The notes: generated by a model not told the origin, from the sequence alone. 64,000 bases of DNA from Gibbula magus (GCA_936450465.1 OW388294.1:72902622-72966621); one strand, 5' to 3'; shown: positions 20,873-31,116, numbered from the stretch's first letter. Numbers and translations are program-made.

Positions 20873-21319
20873 TCAACAACATAGAATAATTGAAAATAGC
20901 AATGAAAATGAACAACAACACGATAACAAGGGTAAAGGTGACATTGCAGCCAGCACAGTGTACACTTGAATCCGTTTTTCATATGTTTTCAGTTCATGAG
21001 CAGATGATACGGATATCACAGATTCTCCTTTCACGTGAGTGAATCTATGAAATGATGGTGCGTGCCATGAATATTTCTGAAGAGGTTTTCTCGTACTCTG
21101 CCTTGTTGGGATATTCCTCTGAAACTGACGTTGTCGTTGTACACGTGTGGAGTCTTCCTGACAGGCTGTGACAGTGTTATTCAGATCAGTAACTGAATCT
21201 CTCTTCCTGCAGCAGGCACAAGTGACGTTCGATGACACATGGCTCTCCAACCACATCTTAACCTTTTTCATGGCCTTTCGGGAACTGGAAGACATCTTAA
21301 CATGTCCAGAGTATTCCAT
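20873..21319 (-). CDS. U8 minus ORF, 148 codons, alternative hydrophobic Cys-rich tail
   Basis: A 2-bp deletion (CATATATG to CATATG) and a 1-bp deletion near the old stop together keep the frame open past CTLC. The tail is replaced by about 36 residues ending in a hydrophobic, Cys-rich segment (LLSCCCSFSLLFSIILCC) that could be membrane-associated. Also S for P (KYSW) and H for N (SFHRF). The same form recurs in U17 and U28. Confidence 0.35.
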   Translation of the reverse strand: MEYSGHVKMSSSSRKAMKKVKMWLESHVSSNVTCACCRKRDSVTDLNNTVTACQEDSTRVQRQRQFQRNIPTRQSTRKPLQKYSWHAPSFHRFTHVKGESVISVSSAHELKTYEKRIQVYTVLAAMSPLPLLSCCCSFSLLFSIILCC

Positions 21320-21862
21320 TGTACGTGTACCAAAGGGTGTGTATAGTTTGAAGGATGAAGGTGAAATAATATCTTACCAATATCAGCTGCTTATATACAC
21401 ACCATCAAGACTGTCAAAACACAATGTGAGTAGTGTGAATGCACATGCAGTCAATCAGCACATTTTCGGCTATTTGTAAAGATCAAAGGATTGTGATCAA
21501 AGGGGAAAGCCCGTCACTTTGATCACATGCATTTGGCGGCAATACTTCAAAGAATACTTCAATTAATGAAGGTGATTGGTTTGAATGTTGATTCTTTTCT
21601 ACTATCCGTTGCTATCCTTCTACAATTGGCTTTTGATCTCTTCCCCTTCTATTGAAATACAAATAATCCGATTGTGTAGATAATATACGCTTCTTTACAC
21701 ACTCTCATATTTTAAAAACGTACTCATTTATTTCGTTGTTAAAAGATCATGTTACCAGGTACGAATATGTTTCGATACATATAAACTCATTTGTTATGGT
21801 CTGGATATAAGACATTGACATCGTCGAACCCCTGTTAAACTCTTCATGTTCAGTGAGCAGTT

Positions 21863-22294
21863 ATGAATCTCTATAGTAAATGTATCATTGGCAATGAACC
21901 CGGTTTTTCTAGATCAACACGGAATGGTCAGAAGATGTCCGATTCAACAAAGAACAGTGATGGTTATGAACCCATGGAAAATCCACGTCTCAGCCATTCT
22001 TCCTGTTCAGTAAGGACCAGTGTGTATCATGGTCCCTCACAAAAACTTCAAATGTCTGAAAGACCTCGGCAAATTATGCAAGACTCTAGTCAGGAGGACA
22101 TGTTGTTGAATGAAACTAGTCAACTATCAAAATCCCCAAGAAGCAAACCAGTTTTAGGCATCCGTGCTAAAATAATTCAAAGCAACCTAGTTCAGAATGG
22201 AAATCAAGATACCTTCATCAAGAAAGAATTTAGAAACATTGAGGTATTCGTCTTTGAGAATGTGACAGCTTTCAAAAGAGGAAGTTTTGGCTGA
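21863..22294 (+). CDS. U9 plus ORF, 143 codons
   Basis: K for N at 24 (QKMSD) and the VFVFEN variant (residues 128-133) that defines a subfamily with U18, U19, U23, U25 and U31. Confidence 0.33.
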   Translation: MNLYSKCIIGNEPGFSRSTRNGQKMSDSTKNSDGYEPMENPRLSHSSCSVRTSVYHGPSQKLQMSERPRQIMQDSSQEDMLLNETSQLSKSPRSKPVLGIRAKIIQSNLVQNGNQDTFIKKEFRNIEVFVFENVTAFKRGSFG

Positions 22295-22736
22295 AAGACC
22301 ATGCGGAAATCGGTCCATCCAGTCCACAAACAAACTTTCACAGTCGTCTAGTTGTTTTACAATCAAATATTTGATAGTGCTATGTTCTGAAAACTGTTGA
22401 TTTTGTAAAAATCCCATTGAAGCCAAATAAAAATACAATGATTTTTCAATTGGTGTATATGATGTGTGATCTGGTATTTTCTCTAGTCAGAAAGTTGTGT
22501 TGTCTCCGTGTACATTGACAAGTTCACTCAATGAATAAAAACAAAGGAATATCAAATTGTTTTTCACTCTTTTATTATCTGTGTTCAACAAAGGTGACTT
22601 TCACTATTATAAAATAACCTTTCGCAAAGGCAAACAAAGTAATATCGCATATAATACATCAACAACATAGGATTATTGAAAATAGCAATGAAAATGAACA
22701 ACAACACGATAACAAGGGTAAAGGTGACATTGCATG

Positions 22737-23108
22737 TCAGCACAGTGTACACTTGAATCCGTTTTTCATATATGTTTTCAGTTCATGAGCAGATGAAACG
22801 GATATCACAGATTCTCCTTTCACGTGTGTGAATCTATTAAATGATGGTGCGTGCCATGGATATTTCTGAAGAGGTTTTCTCGTACTCTGCCTTGTTGGGA
22901 TATTCCTCTGAAAGTGACGTTGTCGTTGTACACGTGTGGAGTCTTCCTGACAGGCTGTGACAGTGTTATTCAGATCAGTAACTGAATCTCTCTTCCTGCA
23001 GCAGGCACAAGTGACGTTCGATGACACATGGCTCTCCAACCACATCTTAACCTTTTTCATGGCCTTTCGGGAACTGGAAGACATCTTAACATTTCCAGAG
23101 TATTCCAT
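22737..23108 (-). CDS. U9 minus ORF, 123 codons
   Basis: H for Q at residue 65 (QRHFQ), shared only with U10. Confidence 0.42.
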   Translation of the reverse strand: MEYSGNVKMSSSSRKAMKKVKMWLESHVSSNVTCACCRKRDSVTDLNNTVTACQEDSTRVQRQRHFQRNIPTRQSTRKPLQKYPWHAPSFNRFTHVKGESVISVSSAHELKTYMKNGFKCTLC

Positions 23109-23651
23109 TGCACGTGTACCAAAGGGTGTGTATAGTTTGAAGGATGAAGGTGAAATAATATCTTACAAATATCAGCTGCTTATATACACACTATCAAGAC
23201 TGTCAAAACACAATGTGAGTAGTGTGAATGCACATGCAGTCAATCAGCACATTTTCCGCTATTTGTAAAGATCAAAGGATTGTGATCAAAGGGGAAAGTC
23301 CGTCACTTTGATCACATGAATTTGGCGGCTATACTTCAAAGAATACTTCAATTAATGAAGGTGATTGGTTTGAATTTTGATTCTTTTCTACTATCCGGTG
23401 CTATCCTTCTACAACTGGCTTTTGATCTCTTCTCCTTCTATTGAAATACAAATAATCCGATTGTGTAGATAATATACGCTTCTGTACACAGTCTCATATT
23501 GTAAAAACGTACTTATTTATTTCGTTGTTAAAAGATCATGTTACCAGGTAAGAGTATGTTTCGATACATATAAACTCATTTTTTATGGTCTGGATATAAG
23601 ACATTGACATCGTCGAACCCCTGTTAAACTCTTCATGTTCAGTGAGCAGTT

Positions 23652-24044
23652 ATGAATCTTAATAGTACATGTATCATTGGCAATGAACCCGGTTTTTCTA
23701 GATCAACACGGAATGGTCAGAACATGTCCGATTCAACAAAGAACAGTGATGGTTATGAACCCATGGAAAATCCACGTTTTAGCGATTCTTCCTGTTCAGT
23801 AAGGACCAGTGTGTATCATAGTCCCTTACAAAAACTTCAAATGTCTGAAAGACCTCGGCAAATTATGCAAGACTCTAGTCAGGAGGACATGTTGTTGAAT
23901 GAAACTAGTCAACTATCAAAATCCCCAAGAAGCAAACCAGTTTTAGGCATCCGTGCTAAAATAATTCAAGGCAACCTAGTTCAGAATGGAAATCAAGATA
24001 TCTCATCAAGAAAGAATTTAGAAACATTGAGGCATTCGTCTTAG
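23652..24044 (+). CDS. U10 plus ORF, 130 codons, frameshifted C-terminus
   Basis: A one-base deletion (GATACCTTCATC to GATATCTCATC) after codon 116 changes the end to ISSRKNLETLRHSS. This is a recurrent class, also seen in U11, U14-16, U22, U26, U29 and U30. Confidence 0.28.
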   Translation: MNLNSTCIIGNEPGFSRSTRNGQNMSDSTKNSDGYEPMENPRFSDSSCSVRTSVYHSPLQKLQMSERPRQIMQDSSQEDMLLNETSQLSKSPRSKPVLGIRAKIIQGNLVQNGNQDISSRKNLETLRHSS

Positions 24045-24526
24045 AGACTGTGACTGCTTTCAAAAGAGGAAGTTTTGGCTGAAAGACCATGCGGAAATCG
24101 GTCCATCCGTTCCACACACAAACTTTCACAGTCGTCTAGTTGTTTTACAATCAAATATTTGATAGTGCTATGTTCTGAAAACTGTTGAGTTTGTAAAAAT
24201 CCCATTGAAGCCAAATAAAAATACAATGATATTTCAATTGGTGTATATGATGTGTGATCTGGTATTTTCTCTAGTCAGAAAGTTATGTTGTCTCCGTGTA
24301 CATTGACAAGCTCACTCAAGGAATAAAAACAAAGGAATATCAAATTGTTTTTCACTCTTTTATTATCTTTGTGTTCAACAAAGGTGACTTTCAATATTAT
24401 AAAATAACCTTTCGCAAAGGCAAACAAAGTAATATCGCATATAATACATCAACAACATAGGATTATTGAAAATAGCAATGAAAATGAACAACAACACGAT
24501 AACAAGGGTAAAGGTGACATTGCATG

Positions 24527-24898
24527 TCAGCACAGTGTACACTTGAATCCGTTTTTCATATATGTTTTCAGTTCATGAGCAGATGAAACGGATATCACAG
24601 ATTCTCCTTTCACGTGTGTGAATCTATTAAATGATGTTGCGTGCCATGGATATTTCTGAAGAGGTTTTCTCGTACTCTGCCTTGTTGGGATATTCCTCTG
24701 AAAGTGACGTTGTCGTTGTACATGTGTGGAGTCTTCCTGACAGGCTGTGACAGTGTTATTCAGATCAGTAACTGAGTCTCTCTTCCTGCAGCAGGCACAA
24801 GTGACGTTCGATGACACATGGCTCTCCAACCACATCTTAACCTTTTTCATGGCCTTTCGGGAACTGGAAGACATCTTAACATTTCCAGAGTATTCCAT
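24527..24898 (-). CDS. U10 minus ORF, 123 codons
   Basis: H for R at 59 (STHVQ), QRHFQ, and T for P at 88 (WHATSF). Confidence 0.42.
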   Translation of the reverse strand: MEYSGNVKMSSSSRKAMKKVKMWLESHVSSNVTCACCRKRDSVTDLNNTVTACQEDSTHVQRQRHFQRNIPTRQSTRKPLQKYPWHATSFNRFTHVKGESVISVSSAHELKTYMKNGFKCTLC

Positions 24899-25441
24899 TG
24901 CACGTGTACCAAAGGGTGTGTATAGTTTGAAGGATGAAGGTGAAATAATATCTTACAAATATCAGCTGCTTATATACACACTATCAAGACTGTCAAAACA
25001 CAATGTGAGTAGTGTGAATGCACATGCAGTCAATCAGCACATTTTCCGCTATTTGTAAAGATCAAAGGATTGTGATCAAAGGGGAAAGTCCGTCACTTTG
25101 ATCACATGAATTTGGCGGCTATACTTCAAAGAATACTTCAATTAATGAAGGTGATTGGTTTGAATTTTGATTCTTTTCTACTATCCGGTGCTATCCTTCT
25201 ACAACTGGCTTTTGATCTCTTCTCCTTCTATTGAAATACAAATAATCCGATTGTGTAGATAATATACGCTTCTGTACACAGTCTCATATTGTAAAAACGT
25301 ACTCATTTATTTCGTTGTTAAAAGATCATGTTACCAGGTAAGAGTATGTTTCGATACATATAAACTCATTTTTTATGGTCTGGATATAAGACATTGACAT
25401 CGTCGAACCCCTGTTAAACTCTTCATGTTCAGTGAGCAGTT

Positions 25442-25834
25442 ATGAATCTTAATAGTACATGTATCATTGGCAATGAACCCGGTTTTTCTAGATCAACACG
25501 GAATGGTCAGAACATGTCCGATTCAACAAAGAACAGTGATGGTTATGAACCCATGGAAAATCCACGTTTTAGCGATTCTTCCTGTTCAGTAAGGACCAGT
25601 GTGTATCATAGTCCCTTACAAAAACTTCAAATGTCTGAAAGACCTCGGCAAATTATGCAAGACTCTAGTCAGGAGGACATGTTGTTGAATGAAACTAGTC
25701 AACTATCAAAATCCCCAAGAAGCAAACCAGTTTTAGGCATCCGTGCTAAAATAATTCAAGGCAACCTAGTTCAGAATGGAAATCAAGATATCTCATCAAG
25801 AAAGAATTTAGAAACATTGAGGCATTCGTCTTAG
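25442..25834 (+). CDS. U11 plus ORF, 130 codons, frameshifted C-terminus
   Basis: Same protein as U10; U10 and U11 are near-identical neighbours. Confidence 0.28.
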   Translation: MNLNSTCIIGNEPGFSRSTRNGQNMSDSTKNSDGYEPMENPRFSDSSCSVRTSVYHSPLQKLQMSERPRQIMQDSSQEDMLLNETSQLSKSPRSKPVLGIRAKIIQGNLVQNGNQDISSRKNLETLRHSS

Positions 25835-26316
25835 AGACTGTGACTGCTTTCAAAAGAGGAAGTTTTGGCTGAAAGACCATGCGGAAATCGGTCCATCCGT
25901 TCCACACACAAACTTTCACAGTCGTCTAGTTGTTTTACAATCAAATATTTGATAGTGCTATGTTCTGAAAACTGTTGAGTTTGTAAAAATCCCATTGAAG
26001 CCAAATAAAAATACAATGATATTTCAATTGGTGTATATGATGTGTGATCTGGTATTTTCTCTAGTCAGAAAGTTATGTTGTCTCCGTGTACATTGACAAG
26101 TTCACTCAAGGAATAAAAACAAAGGAATATCAAATTGTTTTTCACTCTTTTATTATCTTTGTGTTCAACAAAGGTGACTTTCAATATTATAAAATAACCT
26201 TTCGCAAAGGCAAACAAAGTAATATCGCATATAATACATCAACAACATAGGATTATTGAAAATAGCAATGAAAATGAACAACAACACGATAACAAGGGTA
26301 AAGGTGACATTGCATG

Positions 26317-26688
26317 TCAGCACAGTGTACACTTGAATCCGTTTTTCATATATGTTTTCAGTTCATGAGCAGATGAAACGGATATCACAGATTCTCCTTT
26401 CACGTGTGTGAATCTATTAAATGATGGTGCGTGCCATGGATATTTCTGAAGAGGTTTTCTCGTACTCTGCCTTGTTGGGATATTCCTCTGAAACTGACGT
26501 TGTCGTTGTACACGTGTGGAGTCTTCCTGACAGGCTGTGACAGTGTTATTCAGATCAGTAACTGAATCTCTCTTCCTGCAGCAGGCACAAGTGACGTTCG
26601 ATGACACATGGCTCTCCAACCACATCTTAACCTTTTTCATGGCCTTTCGGGAACTGGAAGACATCTTAACATTTCCAGAGTATTCCAT
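26317..26688 (-). CDS. U11 minus ORF, 123 codons
   Basis: Majority sequence (GNVK, STRVQ, GESVIS, YMKNGFKC). Same protein as U18 and U30. Confidence 0.43.
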   Translation of the reverse strand: MEYSGNVKMSSSSRKAMKKVKMWLESHVSSNVTCACCRKRDSVTDLNNTVTACQEDSTRVQRQRQFQRNIPTRQSTRKPLQKYPWHAPSFNRFTHVKGESVISVSSAHELKTYMKNGFKCTLC

Positions 26689-27229
26689 TGCACGTGTACC
26701 AAAGGGTGTGTATAGTTTGAAGGATGAAGGTGAAATAATATCTTACAAATATCAGCTGCTTATATACACACTATCAAGACTGTCAAAACACAATGTGAGT
26801 AGTGTGAATGCACATGCAGTCAATCAGCACATTTTCCGCTATTTGTAAAGATCAAAGGATTGTGATCAAAGGGGAAAGTCCGTCACTTTGATCACATGAA
26901 TTTGGCGGCTATACTTCAAAGAATACTTCAATTAATGAAGGTGATTGGTTTGAATTTTGATTCTTTTCTACTATCCGGTGCTATCCTTCTACAACTGGCT
27001 TTTGATCTCTTCTCCTTCTATTGAAATACAAATAATCCGATTGTGTAGATAATATACGCTTCTGTACACACTCTCATATTGTAAAAACGTACTCATTTAT
27101 TTCGTTGTTAAAAGATCATGTTACCAGGTAAGAGTATGTTTGGATACATAAACTCATTTTTTATGGTCTGGATATAAGACATTGACATCGTCGAACCCCT
27201 GTTAAACTCTTCATGTTCAGTGAGCAGTT

Positions 27230-27718
27230 ATGAATCTTTATAGTACATGTATCATTGGCAATGAACCCGGTTTTTCTAGATCAACACGGAATGGTCAGAA
27301 CATGTCCGATTCAACCAAGAACAGTGATGGTTATGAACCCATGGAAAATCCACGTCTCAGCGATTCTTCCTGTTCAGTGAGGACCAGTGTGTATCAGGGT
27401 CCCTTACAAAAACTTCAAATGTCTGAAAGACCTCGGCAAATTATGCAAGACTCTAGTCAGGAGGACATGTTGTTGAATGAAACTAGTCAACTATCAAAAT
27501 CCCCAAGAAGCAAACCAGTTTTAGGCATCCGTGCTAAAATAATTCAAAGCAACCTAGTTCAGAATGGAAATCAAGATACCTTCATCAAGAAAGAATTTAG
27601 AAACATTGAGGCATTCGTCTTAGTGAATGTGACTGCTTTCAAAAGAGGAAGTTTTGGCAGAAAGACCATGCGGAAATCGGTCCATCCAGTCCACAAACAA
27701 ACTTTCACAGTCGTCTAG
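27230..27718 (+). CDS. U12 plus ORF, 162 codons
   Basis: Private Q for H at 56 (VYQGP). LVNVT in place of LENVT, as in U17, U20, U24, U27 and U28. Confidence 0.33.
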   Translation: MNLYSTCIIGNEPGFSRSTRNGQNMSDSTKNSDGYEPMENPRLSDSSCSVRTSVYQGPLQKLQMSERPRQIMQDSSQEDMLLNETSQLSKSPRSKPVLGIRAKIIQSNLVQNGNQDTFIKKEFRNIEAFVLVNVTAFKRGSFGRKTMRKSVHPVHKQTFTVV

Positions 27719-28105
27719 TTGTTTTACAATCAAATATTTGATAGTGCTATGTTCTGAAAACTGTTGATTTTGTAAAAATCCCATTGAAGCCAAATAAAAA
27801 TACAATGATTTTTCAATTGGTGTATATGATGTGTGATCTGGTATTTTCTCTAGTCAGAAAGTTATGTTGTCTCCGTGTACATTGACAAGCTCACTCAAGG
27901 AAAAAAAACAAAGGAATATCAAATTGTTTTTCACTCTTTTATTATCTTTGTGTTCAACAAAGGTGACTTTCAATATTATAAAATAACCTTTCGCAAAGGC
28001 AAACAAAGTAATATCGCATATAATACATCAACAACATAGGATTATTGAAAATAGCAATGAAAATGAACAACAACACGATAACAAGGGTAAAGGTGACATT
28101 GCATG

Positions 28106-28477
28106 TCAGCACAGTGTACACTTGAATCCGTTTTTCATATATGTTTTCAGTTCATGAGCAGATGAAACGGATATCACAGATTCTCCTTTCACGTGTGTGA
28201 ATCTATTAAATGATGGTGCGTGCCATGGATATTTCTGAAGAGGTTTTCTCGTACTCTGCCTTGTTGGGATATTCCTCTGAAACTGACGTTGTCGTTGTAC
28301 ATGTGTGGAGTCTTCCTGACAGGCTGTGACAGTGTTATTCAGATCAGTAACTGAATCTCTCTTCCTGCAGCAGGCACAAGTGACGTTCGATGACACATGG
28401 CTCTCCAACCACATCTTAACCTTTTTCATGGCCTTTCGGGAACTGGAAGACATCTTAACATGTCCAGAGTATTCCAT
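28106..28477 (-). CDS. U12 minus ORF, 123 codons, promoter truncated
   Basis: The ORF (GHVK, STHVQ) and its TATATAAG box (28549-28556) are intact. The retrotransposon begins 4 bp upstream of the box, and the TCF/Rel-like cluster normally upstream is deleted. If the cluster drives expression, this copy should be silent. Confidence 0.38.
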   Translation of the reverse strand: MEYSGHVKMSSSSRKAMKKVKMWLESHVSSNVTCACCRKRDSVTDLNNTVTACQEDSTHVQRQRQFQRNIPTRQSTRKPLQKYPWHAPSFNRFTHVKGESVISVSSAHELKTYMKNGFKCTLC

Positions 28478-28692
28478 TGTACGTGTACCAAAGGGTGTGT
28501 ATAGTTTGAAGGATGAAGGTGAAATAATATCTTACCAATATCAGCTGCTTATATACACACCCGCCCCTGCTGTCAAGTCGTGTGTTGTTCACGCTCCCAC
28601 CCAACTTCAAATAACTGAAGAAAACCAAAAGCTGTAAGTAAAAACGAAGCAACACCGCAGTTCATATTGGTTTTTGGGGCCCACCGCTCAAA

Positions 28693-29688
28693 ATGGGCAT
28701 ATCAATTGACGCTTGGAGGGCGCGAGTCGGTCAATTCAAGCAACCGCATGGGACCCGTCAGGTCGGCCATATTGATCCCTACACCCCGTTCACTGACTGG
28801 CCACCCTACGTCGATGTCGGCTATCGGCTCATAACCACCTTCGTTTTGCTTACGTGCATAGCCAACGCAAGCTCTGTACTTGTCTATACTTGGAACAATT
28901 TACCCCTTTCTGGTGACATTGAGTTAAACCCCGGGCCACCTAAAATGAATACAAATAACTCGGAACTCACCGAGATGAAAGGCGAGATTTTAAAAGAATT
29001 TCGTACAGTGAGAAATGAACTATCAGCAATAACACGTGACATTCGAGAAATAAAGTCCCAAAACCGTAAACTCAGTGAAACTGTTGGCGAAATAAAACAA
29101 AACATGGAAGCTATTCAGGGCGAACAGGAAATATTCCGTTTAGACATTCAGGCAATATGTGAACGTTTAGATAACATTGAACAAAACGCAACAACAACAA
29201 CAACAAATAACTCGTCCGAAAATGCCATGAACGATATGCAAAATCAACTCGAAAATCTGGATCAATTTAACAGAAAGAATAATGTGTTGATATATGGATT
29301 AACTGAACTTGTGAATGAAACATCTTCTGATTCTTCGAACTTGGTGTGTGATAAAATAAATGAAACGTTACAAGAAGACAGTGATCAGCTTTATCCATCC
29401 AGTATCTCGGAAGCGCATAGAATCGGCAAGTGGTCAAAGGATTCGAAACGGCCAAGGCCTATGTTTGTTACTTTCTTAAGCCACGATTGGAAGATACGTG
29501 CACTTAGCCTGAGAAGTGAACTTAGTAAGAACGGGTATGGAATCGCCAGTGATTTGACTCTTAAACAGAGGAAAATCTTGAAGGATCTTCGTTCACAGAA
29601 CAAACGTGGGTACTTTAAGAAGGGTGTCTTAGTGGTGAAAGACGTGCCTACCAACAGTGACACTGATGCAGCTGAGTCGGAGAAATAG
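28693..29688 (+). CDS. Non-LTR retrotransposon ORF1 with N-terminal 2A peptide
   Basis: 331 codons, starting at an ATG in strong context (AAAATGG). Residues 46-66 are hydrophobic, like a signal sequence. GDIELNPGP (74-82) is a canonical 2A motif (DxExNPGP) that would make the ribosome skip the last G-P bond and release the first 81 residues. Residues about 93-165 form a charged heptad-like coiled coil, then a Thr/Asn-rich linker. Residues about 190-317 (NVLIYGL, AHRIG, RPRPMFVTF, LVVK) resemble the RRM and C-terminal domain of L1-type ORF1 RNA chaperones. After skipping, the downstream product would be a cytosolic RNA-binding ORF1 protein. 2A motifs in this position are known in non-LTR elements of sea urchin and other aquatic invertebrates. 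The ORF is intact. Confidence 0.9.
   Translation: MGISIDAWRARVGQFKQPHGTRQVGHIDPYTPFTDWPPYVDVGYRLITTFVLLTCIANASSVLVYTWNNLPLSGDIELNPGPPKMNTNNSELTEMKGEILKEFRTVRNELSAITRDIREIKSQNRKLSETVGEIKQNMEAIQGEQEIFRLDIQAICERLDNIEQNATTTTTNNSSENAMNDMQNQLENLDQFNRKNNVLIYGLTELVNETSSDSSNLVCDKINETLQEDSDQLYPSSISEAHRIGKWSKDSKRPRPMFVTFLSHDWKIRALSLRSELSKNGYGIASDLTLKQRKILKDLRSQNKRGYFKKGVLVVKDVPTNSDTDAAESEK
28912..28938 (+). other. 2A ribosome-skipping motif GDIELNPGP
   Basis: Encodes D-I-E-L-N-P-G-P preceded by G, fully matching the DxExNPGP core. It directly follows the hydrophobic N-terminal segment and precedes the coiled coil. Confidence 0.92.
29686..29688 (+). other. In-frame UAG between ORF1 and ORF2
   Basis: ORF1 and the endonuclease frame are in the same phase, separated only by this TAG followed by GGGGTG. 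No in-frame ATG precedes the endonuclease N-terminus; the first is near 30013. ORF2 would need stop readthrough, non-AUG initiation or reinitiation, or the TAG may be a mutation in a once-fused frame. Confidence 0.7.
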
Positions 29689-30691
29689 GGGTGTGGCCGT
29701 GCCCAAACTCACAGCCTTTCATGTCCACATAGAACTTTGCTATTTTGGAACGTATCCGGTTTTGCTAATAAATCTACAGATACCGATTTTTTAAGCTTCC
29801 TGGCTAAATTTGACTTTCTGGGACTAACCGAAACATGGACAACTGATTTTGAATTTGATGTTTTATTCCCAAACTTCACACCATACAGTATCAACGCCAT
29901 CAAACCGGTCAACAGAGGCAGACCATCCGCAGGATTAACCCTTCTTGTCAATAGAACTGTAAACATGCATGTAAAATGGTTTAAAACAACTGAAAATGCA
30001 ATCTTTCTTCTTATGGATAAACGTACTTTTGATCTGGATAAGGACATTCTCATTGCATGTGTATATGTCAACCCAGCTGGCTCTACCTGGTACGACAACA
30101 AGCATTCCAAGTGTGGTGTTACTCTGTTTTTTGACTCTCTCATTGATGTTATCGAAATAATTGATAAGGACATTTATATTCTTATTGGAGGAGATTTTAA
30201 CGCCAGGACATCAACACTCCCGGATCACATTGACGATGACATTGCAGAAATTATAGGTGACGAAGAACTATCATCTCTATCGGAAAATATAAATATTAAT
30301 AGAGTTTCATGTGATCATGTTGTGAACGGTTTTGGGAAAGTTCTTGTGAATATGTGTGCAGCATTAAATATGTCAATATTGAATGGGAGATGTGGATCCG
30401 ATCGTGGTCAGGGTGATTACACTTACATAAGCCACTCTGGATCAAGTGTTATTGATTATATTATCGTGTCAAACAATCTATTCAACAGATGTCATAGTTT
30501 TGACATAATATCCAGAGCAGAGTCGTATCATCTCCCGTTAACGTGTACATTGCAACCACGTGACCAGGTTTGCGTCGCCGAGACGGATGATGCAGCACGT
30601 GCAGATCGTGAGAGCTACCGTTATGTCTGGGACATCGACAAGCTTTCTGACTTCAGAACCAACCTGCAGTCTCCAGATGTTGTTGTTGTTG
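29689..30691 (+). pseudogene. Non-LTR retrotransposon ORF2, AP-endonuclease domain only
   Basis: Counting from the TTG at 29737, the domain shows the order expected of APE-type endonucleases: WNVSG near the start, LTETW (metal-binding E32), VYVNP (110-113), GGDFNAR (D153, N155) and SSVIDYIIVS (D240). The final catalytic SDH motif reads S-Y-H (codon TAT at 30526-30528), a probable GAT-to-TAT change that should abolish nicking. The frame then fuses into array sequence and ends as WSGYKILTSSNPC at 30738. Reverse transcriptase and the C-terminal Cys-His region are absent. This copy is dead in cis, though its ORF1 could still be made. Confidence 0.85.
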
Positions 30692-30762
30692 TTTTATGGT
30701 CTGGATATAAGATATTGACATCGTCGAACCCCTGTTAAACTCTTCATGTTCAGTGAGCAGTT

Positions 30763-31116
30763 ATGAATCTTAATAGTACATGTATCATTGGCAATGAACC
30801 CGGTTTTTCTAGATCAACACGGAATGGTCAGAACATGTCCGATTCAACAAAGAACAGTGATGGTTATGAACCCATGGAAAATCCACGTTTTAGCGATTCT
30901 TCCTGTTCAGTAAGGACCAGTGTGTATCATAGTCCCTTACAAAAACTTCAAATGTCTGAAAGACCTCGGCAAATTATGCAAGACTCTAGTCAGGAGGACA
31001 TGTTGTTGAATGAAACTAGTCAACTATCAAAATCCCCAAGAAGCAAACCAGTTTCAGGCATCCGTGCTAAAATAATTCAAGGCAACCTAGTTCAGAATGG
31101 AAATCAAGATATCTAA
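30763..31116 (+). pseudogene. U13 plus ORF, truncated to 117 codons
   Basis: Belongs to the frameshift class, and in addition TCA has become TAA right after the frameshift. S for L at 98 and an AAATAATTT change nearby are also private. This is the most decayed full-length plus ORF, and it is the one next to the retrotransposon. Confidence 0.6.

Larger units (their letters stand above)
28561..30691 (+). mobile_element. 2A-bearing non-LTR retrotransposon, 3'-truncated, inserted in U12
   Basis: Inserted after CTTATATACACAC. A leader of about 132 nt precedes ORF1 (28693-29688) and an endonuclease frame (29689 onward). The element stops inside ORF2, after the endonuclease, at GTTGTTGTTGTTG. No reverse transcriptase, 3' UTR or tail is present. 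Compared with U11, about 389 bp of unit is missing at the right junction, which shows a few T's of microhomology. A complete 5' end with a lost 3' end is opposite to the usual 5' truncation. It is best explained by full insertion followed by a deletion that took the 3' half and adjoining array DNA. Confidence 0.9.

Noticed and set aside
28326..28637. Plus-strand ORF crossing the left retrotransposon junction
   Set aside because: Chimera of the antisense frame of the minus ORF and the retrotransposon leader.
28884..29105. Minus-strand ORFs inside the retrotransposon (28884-29105, 29391-29663, 29709-30173)
   Set aside because: Shadows of ORF1 and the endonuclease frame, with no domain features.
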